Source: Whalleya microplaca (lineage: Eukaryota; Ascomycota; Sordariomycetes; Xylariales; Xylariaceae). Taken from it: a stretch of 64,000 nucleotides of DNA. Positions 57,190 to 64,000 of the stretch are shown here, in pieces (positions within the stretch are counted from its first letter, which is position 1; each line of letters starts with the position of its first letter). A program made the position numbers and the translations under genes. The notes under the pieces are model-generated. The model saw only the letters and a program-made list of their open reading frames with translations. It had not been told where the DNA came from and made no database searches. The stretch is from contig MU385712.1 in NCBI GenBank assembly GCA_022497155.1, forward strand, positions 1,053,765-1,117,764, given 5' to 3'.

Positions 57190-60100
57190 GGTAAATACCC
57201 AGGACTCTCTTCTGGGTAGCCAGGGCTGCTGCCGGGATGCGAAGCTGTAACTGCGTAATGAGACCCAGCAACGTCAAGGCGTGGCAGTAAATGAGTGGCA
57301 CGTTTGCGCGCACTGGACTGCCAGACTGTGTATGGGTATGGATGGGTATGGAACTACGTAGGACGGCGTATCGTATCGTATGGAATGCAAAACACTTTGC
57401 ACCAAACCAAACGACCCAGCAGATCCGAGAATCCAATCCTAGAAAAACCAATCCTAGTGCCTACACGTAGTAGTAGAATCCGGCCCCTTCAACTTCAACT
57501 TCAACCTGAACCTGGACAGGCTGGACAGGCTGGACAGGCTGTACTGTCTGTACCGTAGGTGAGAGATTCACGGCGGCGTCATATGTCGATATGTCGATTT
57601 GTCGCAAGTCGAGGCCAGTAAGATGCCAGTTCGCCGGTGAGATGCCAGTCAGATGCCAGTCAGGACAGGCGGTTCATAATTCGTTACCGTGGCGCGCGGT
57701 ATTTTAGTGAACTCCACGGACACCAGACGAGTGAAATCGGGAGAATCGGGCAGACAGAGGTCAGAGTTCAAAGTTTAGGGGGTGGAATAAATTTCGGGGT
57801 ATTTGGCACTGGCACTGGCACTGGCACTTGTTGTTTATTATCAGCAGAGAGAGAGAGAAAGAAAGAAATTCAGGAACGTGCGCTACATACGACGCTACAT
57901 GCTACATACTACATACTAACGATATATAAGTATCTACCATAGTAACCACATACCAGACTACATGTACCTTGAAAAGCCGTCGCCTACCTGCCACCGTAAT
58001 GTATGTAATGTGTGTACATGTGTAGGTACATACTGCTGCTACGGTGCTGCTACGGTACCTGATCTACTATGTAATTCAAATATTCGTATGTATAGTACTG
58101 CGAGTAGGCATGTACCTTACCTGGGCTTCGATAGGGTGGGGGGCGCGAACCCACTATCCACCTCTTTTACTGGGTGCTAGACCCAGTGTGGTAAGGCGGT
58201 ACAGCAAGGATCTTGGTGAGGTGCAAGGTGCCAGGAGAAACTTATGTACCTACAAGGGTTACAAGTCTACCCCTAAGCCTGCTGAGAGCGCTACGAGACG
58301 ACGGACAAGCGCCAATTTACACGCATCGATTAGTGTCGAAAAAATGTGCATTACTGTGCCTGGTAGTGAGCATCAGTCCGCTGATTGGAACGGGAATGAT
58401 CTGCCAAAACCCAAATTCTCCTGATCTTATCGTGCTACACATGCTACACATACATACATATATACCTACCTACATATGCAGCCAGCAGCATACATCCATT
58501 CCATTACATCTATCCATACAGCACCGCAGGAGAAGGATGCGGTGCTCTTACAAATCTACATATGTACAATGGCGATGCACCCGACATCAGGACATTTTGC
58601 TGGTACTACTCCACCTATAAATATATACATAGCAACATAGCATGCCTACTATTATATATGCGTGTGTGTATTTGTATGTATACACGAATGGATCGTTTAC
58701 ATATGATATAGTAGGTATAATAGTATAATAATACATACATATTATAGCAGATACCGCAAACCCATGTCCATGTGGATTAAATAAAGTTTGTTAATTGTAC
58801 ATACAACACATCGCATATACGTATAAAACAAGACACTTTGTCCCGGAAACAACAACATATGTCATCGCAACACGGCGGTGCAAAACATCTCCAACATATT
58901 ACGCGAGTAGTCTCACCCGCTGCCCGCTGATCTAGATATGGATGTGAACATCTGTATGTACAGAATATGGACTATGGGTACATACAAAACACAGCACACA
59001 CATTCGTCCATATCTATCTTCTGTCAGGTCCCTACCATAGATTTGCACTACTGAATAGGTACCTGTCTCCTCGTATGTAGTGGTCATGGGAAGTTTCATA
59101 AGTTTGAGTGTGCATATGCCTAGACAACCTTAACTACCTAGGTATTCGTCTTGTTACGTGTAACCCTATTCGATGGAATTTTGACACTGCAATACAAGGA
59201 AGAAATAGGGATAGGAGCCATTGTTCTCACTCAGGGGTTGCTTACATATATGAGACGAATGCAGAGTGACGATATTTTATGCCGGCGCTTCCTACATATA
59301 CATGTATAAGTGACAAAGTATTCTGTGTATACGCAGTACATACTTACATTGATTACAAACACCCACATATCAGCCAGTTCTATAATATCCCCGACGATCT
59401 TGGCTTCAACTAATCGAGCTTCTTAGTGCTTTCGTGCTATGTGAGAATGCGAAAAAGTTATGTATCGCTACCGTATAATCTGTACTCTGCTCATCAGCAA
59501 ACTCGGAAAAGGAGAGGCAGGCAGCAAAGAAGCAAAAACCGCTGCAGGCACTAGCTAACTAATACCACCACCTGCATCACCAATTTCAATTCTATCCAAC
59601 CATACTGCTCTCCAAACCTCATACATATGCAGTCTGGTAATAGTGTCAAGGGTATCGGGTACTTCGCTGTATGTAGGCTATGCCCATCGCGGTCAGACAC
59701 AGAAATTCGGCGTACTAGCGCCAACGATTATTATCCTGGGGGGCTTGCCTGGATAAAAGGGGTCGCATTACCGGATTGGTCAAACCGCTACTCCCTACTA
59801 GTATTGCGTAGTACATACGGTGGTGCTATTGAGACCTGTGGTAAGAGAACCTCGATATAGGGAGACAACCGAAATTGACGGCAGCAAAGTTTATTACATT
59901 ACCTATCTTGCAATTACCTATCTTGCATCGCTTACAACTACGATCTTCAAGAACAGCAGAAACTAGCTGAATTGATTATTTCACTGCAATCGCCCTAGCA
60001 CACTGACTCAAGCAACACTCCGTCGGTGAGTAAATGAACTACTTTAACCCGAGATCGCGGAACTCCATCCGACGGTGTGATCGTTATGTTGTTACTGCAT

Positions 60101-63100
60101 GAACCATCAGATCTATCGACCTAACAAGTGACAAACAAGATCGGATTTTTTGAGGGTCTGAACTCGATTTACCTACCAGCCTACCTAGTACTTCTTTTTC
60201 AAGCTTCACCGCATGAGACCTAAAGAATGTGACAGACATTTTGTATGTACGCTCGCGCATCACCAACATCAATAGGTGGCAGGGAAGATATTTCAGGTTC
60301 AGACGTGCAATCCTCGACCTCGGAGCTCAAATATGATATTCGGTGAGGTATTGCGCTAGTCGCTAACAAACTAGCCGAGGGTCGCATGCTGGAATCCATC
60401 GCGATTTCAAATTCTCAGGTGGACTGGGCAGCCTCAGGTGGTTTATGAGCAAAAAGTTCATCATCAGATCCATCAACCAGCTTCAGGGCATATTCCAGAG
60501 CGATCTCCAAATTACCTAACAGCAATATCAGCATTCTGCGCTTTTTGGCTTCGATAACTCTTCCTTTTATTATTATAATGTTTCAGGTGTCCGGGACCAC
60601 GCCCGTTCGTTTACTGGGCCGGGATACAGATCTGTAACCTGTCTCAACCTGTTCTACACATGCCCATCAGCGATGTTTAAAACCAATAGTCCTCGGACGT
60701 GCTGCCGTTTGGAGTGGTCACCCTCCGTCGGCCAAATATAATGGGGGAGGGGGGGGGGGGTGCTACTGGGCTAATTCCGACCCAATGTTCAGGAACCGAA
60801 ATGAGGTGCCATGAGTCGGACGGTGCAAGGGCCCTGGGCTGGCTAGGGACCATGATTTCTCCAGCCCCCGTTCGGCGATTGCAACTTGCAAGGCTTTTAT
60901 TTTTTGTTCTGTCTTCACGGACCAATTGACAATGAGCCTTGAAGACATGTCCAATCCAGCCTCGTTCATGCCACCACCACCGATGACCTGGTTTCCTAGT
61001 CGAGTTAGCCGCTCATACAATATATCCAAAACATCGGGGGGGATGCTTGAAGGGGGAGAGAGAGAGAGAGATGCGATCGCAAGCAGCTTGAGGTTAACAG
61101 GCGGGACTTCGGACGAGTACCAGACTTGCAGCTGAACTGGTTCAGCACTAGTATTATAAGTGCCGGCCGGTCAAGCCGCATCCTTCGTGCGCATCGAATT
61201 TGCGAGTCTTATCTTAAACTTACTATATAGTATACGATGTGTATGTCGGGGAAAACATAAACTCCGCAACCTCTGCTACGTAACTCGTCCACGTGCGCTT
61301 CCGTCGTAGAGAGATTGACTGCGTACATACACAGGCATATTTTATCTGGTATAGCAGCCAAGCTGCCGGGTGTCGTTGGGTACTAAGGAAGTGCAACCCT
61401 AAATCTGCAGTGACACTATAATTGTCAAGATTACCTAGGTAGTCTATAAGAACTGGGATACTATGCAATCACATGAACCCATCGCTGCCCAGGTTCAACA
61501 ACGAGTTGATATACTGCATATGCGTACGGTATGCATCGTGTCACAAGGAAAACTCCCTAAGGCATCCTCCGTAGTATCACTAAACCCCACGCCCAACCAT
61601 CGGCCACAAGTCCGGCTATCGGTCATGATCACCACCGAGACGTAGTTACAGAACCCAGAACAGGCAGCTATATCATCCTCCAGGTAACTCTAGGCTATAT
61701 CTACCCAGAATCCATATACCTACTACGTACTAGAACGCGTGTTTCGCAAGGAACTATAAACCTATAATTCTCTCTGTTAAGTTGCCCTCAGTAATCTTGC
61801 CTATGGAGCTTGGGATTGGGTAGGTACTTTACGTGTAAACACTTCCTCCTAACGGTAGACGGCAAACCGTTCGTCCTGAATAAATCCCAGACACAGACTC
61901 ACCACCAGCTTCCACGACTACTGCAGCTACCCTGTACCCCGCAATCTGCAACACCATGGGAGCACAGCATCATGCCGTGGCAGGTGGTCGGTCATGTGTT
62001 TCGACGACACAAGAGATTCGCCCAAAATCTCCAAGTGGTTCACACTGGACGCACGACATTACATGTAGGTACACCGCATGCTATACATATGATGTGGTCG
62101 TGTGGTAGACAGCATAGCATGTTCAATGTTCCACACGGAGCATCGGCGTAAGTCAACGCCAGCTTTCCGACTCCGTCCGTCCACACACACATCGTAGGTC
62201 CGGAGCGGCTGAGACGAGACAGACTACCTACCTACCTAAATCAAGACGACGTTGACTCCATAGAGAATCCTCGCCCCTTACACAGCCAGTGAACAGCACA
62301 TATCCTACACCACCATCTACCGCCCGCCCGTTTCAATTTCAGAACTCGCTTACTAGACTGTGGGATTCTGGAGAATCCTGCAAACATACTCACATACATA
62401 CCGAGTTTGCAAACAACCCAAGTCCATCCCGCGAGCCCATTTGTTGATAAATCTCCGCCCGTGCTGCAGCGCCAAGCAGATCATGATGTGATGCCCCCCA
62501 ATCCTGATCCCAATCCCATGTGCGTCTGGCCTGCCCTACCACATACTTACATAACTACTATGTATCCTGAGCAGGTAAGGTCCTTAGGTAGCAAGGCCGA
62601 CATTTCTGCCCAGCTGGTGACGGTTTGTCAACTAACTTGTCCAGGTTTTGTTTCGTGCTGCATATGTATGTATGTACAGGGCAGACTACCTAGGTACATA
62701 GATGGAACTTTCAATGTGATTGGGCCAGTGTTTCAACGTTTTATGTTGCATGGCGTTTCCGATGCGTACCTTGCACCCCCGCCCGCGCCGGCGGCCCTGG
62801 CAGCGACTGACTGACTGACTGCTGATGGACCATGGATGGATGGATGGATGATAAGCGGCCAGGCCAAACTGTGCTAAATTCTGGAATCACCGACCCACCA
62901 CCGCCTGAGCGTGCATACAATTTGAGATTACATACGTACATTTCATTGCGATGGTGGAAAACACGTAGCATTACATACAACTCGTAGTAGCAGTGGAGGG
63001 TAGTCAGCCCGATCTATCTTCTGCCCTCGATCTCACATGTCGAGATAGCCAGCCGCCTGCGTACGGACGTACGCATGCTACCTCGCATTGCACAACCTCG

Positions 63101-64000
63101 GATCTCACGAACATGCCTTGATGAGAAAGAAAAAAAGGCATTGAAGACGTCGTCTCATGGCATGTGGGATGGCAGCCCAGCAGTGGACCAATGAGCTCAG
63201 ACTTTCCTAGTATGTAGACCAAAGCGACCTGGCTTGATTAGACGGACTGACTGACATCCAGGCATTGGATCCGGGGAGCCCTCCGTGCAGGTGGGCACCG
63301 CTCTGCCCTGAACGATTAAATAAAGGTGGGCTGAATGAGGCCGGCTACGTCTCATCAGTCGAAAGGGTCGGCCGAGCTAACCTTCCAAACGACCTGCGAC
63401 ATGCCAAAAAGTCCTCTTATTTAATAAGCGTATATACAGCATGTATGTACTTTGTACTATGTAGTGTGTATGTATGTAGAAGGGAAGCTTTAGCTACTGC
63501 GTACTGCAATGCAGCTTTCGGCGCTCATCATCAATGTCACGATAGGATGTATGTACGGATCTGTACTGATTCATATGTATATGGCTAGTGCCGTGGGATG
63601 CGCCCCGTGTTGCTGCCCAGAGTTGAGGCAAGGCAAAACTTATTAGCTAGACTCGTTGACCGAACGTCAGTGCAAAGTCAGTGCTCATCAGCTATTATAT
63701 AATCTTGCTTATTCAATCAAACGTCCGCGCTTCGTACTATCTATTTTATTATATTCTCAGAGTTAGCTGCCTGTTTGAAGAAGATTGATATGGCCAAAAG
63801 GGATGATGTTGTAGTACAGAGAGTTGGATGCGACTAATAACACTCGTTTGCATACACCAGAATGGTAAAGGAGGTAAGTAACTTGTACCACGCAATCAGA
63901 TTAGCTTATCGGATTAAAGATAAGATAAGGCCAAAAGGTCACGTGTTACGCGTCGCCGTCACGCCTGCTTAAGTAGCACTGCAAACGCGTTGCTGGGTAC
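57190..64000. other. 6.8-kb gene-poor stretch
   Basis: No gene could be supported. It is dense in simple sequence: TGGACAGGC repeats near 57,513-57,541, (GGCACT)4 at 57,805-57,828, many ACATAC/CTACCT runs between 58.4 and 59.4 kb, a poly-G run near 60,745, (GA)n at 61,056-61,070 and (GGAT)n near 62,833-62,851. A minus-strand frame at 60,763-61,029 (88 codons) looks protein-like (SRLIVNWSVKTEQKIKALQV) but has no partner exons. A long intergenic promoter or a cluster of lncRNA loci would both fit. Confidence 0.5.

Noticed and set aside
60763..61029. 88-codon minus-strand frame that looks protein-like
   Set aside because: No supporting neighbouring exons, family match or start context; kept only as a remark in the gap entry.

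Overview
The window looks like nuclear DNA of a filamentous ascomycete (Pezizomycotina). The genes carry short introns of about 45-135 bp with GTRNGT-type donors and RCTRAC-like branch sites. They include typical filamentous-fungal families: PNGase A, a Zn2Cys6 regulator, a fungal BTB protein, MFS pumps and THI4 with a TPP riboswitch. A 15-kb AT-rich block carries the marks of repeat-induced point mutation (RIP). Genus cannot be told from the sequence.

Layout. 1-15,094 is RIP-degraded transposon DNA. A Ty3/gypsy element (about 4,361-10,883, minus strand) sits inside a Ty1/copia element (about 3,150-15,094, minus strand), cutting its reverse transcriptase. The first 1.9 kb holds remains of a third, probably LTR-type, element. 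From 15.1 kb the composition is normal. A small cysteine-free secreted protein (15.5 kb, -) and an APH-fold kinase (17.9-18.9 kb, -) come first. Then come two tandem PNGase A genes (19.9-22.0 and 23.5-25.2 kb, +) flanking a small single-pass membrane protein (22.7 kb, +). A DNA-repair-like pair follows: an alkyltransferase-like (Atl1) protein (25.9 kb, +) convergent with a histidine phosphatase that ends in a PCNA-binding-type motif (27.0-27.9 kb, -). A solo LTR with intact target-site duplication (28.2 kb) lies next to a stand-alone CENP-C/Mif2 cupin gene (28.6-29.4 kb, -).

30-43 kb is a transport/regulation stretch: a BTB protein (+), a Zn2Cys6 transcription factor (+), a tRNA-derived SINE-like element, an MCP-type MFS transporter (+), a thioesterase-like protein (-), a signal-peptide protein with LEA-like 11-mer repeats (-) and a DHA1-type MFS pump (-). 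46.1-47.2 kb is THI4 (-), with a TPP riboswitch inside a predicted 5' UTR intron. 51.7-57.2 kb is a 1,766-aa kinesin (-). The last 6.8 kb, and 42.8-46.1 and 47.4-51.6 kb, show no convincing gene and many microsatellites.

The genes do not form one pathway. Local groupings worth noting are the PNGase A pair, the repair-like pair, and the regulator-transporter-thioesterase trio. All exon joins were worked out by eye from splice motifs and frame; none is backed by transcripts.
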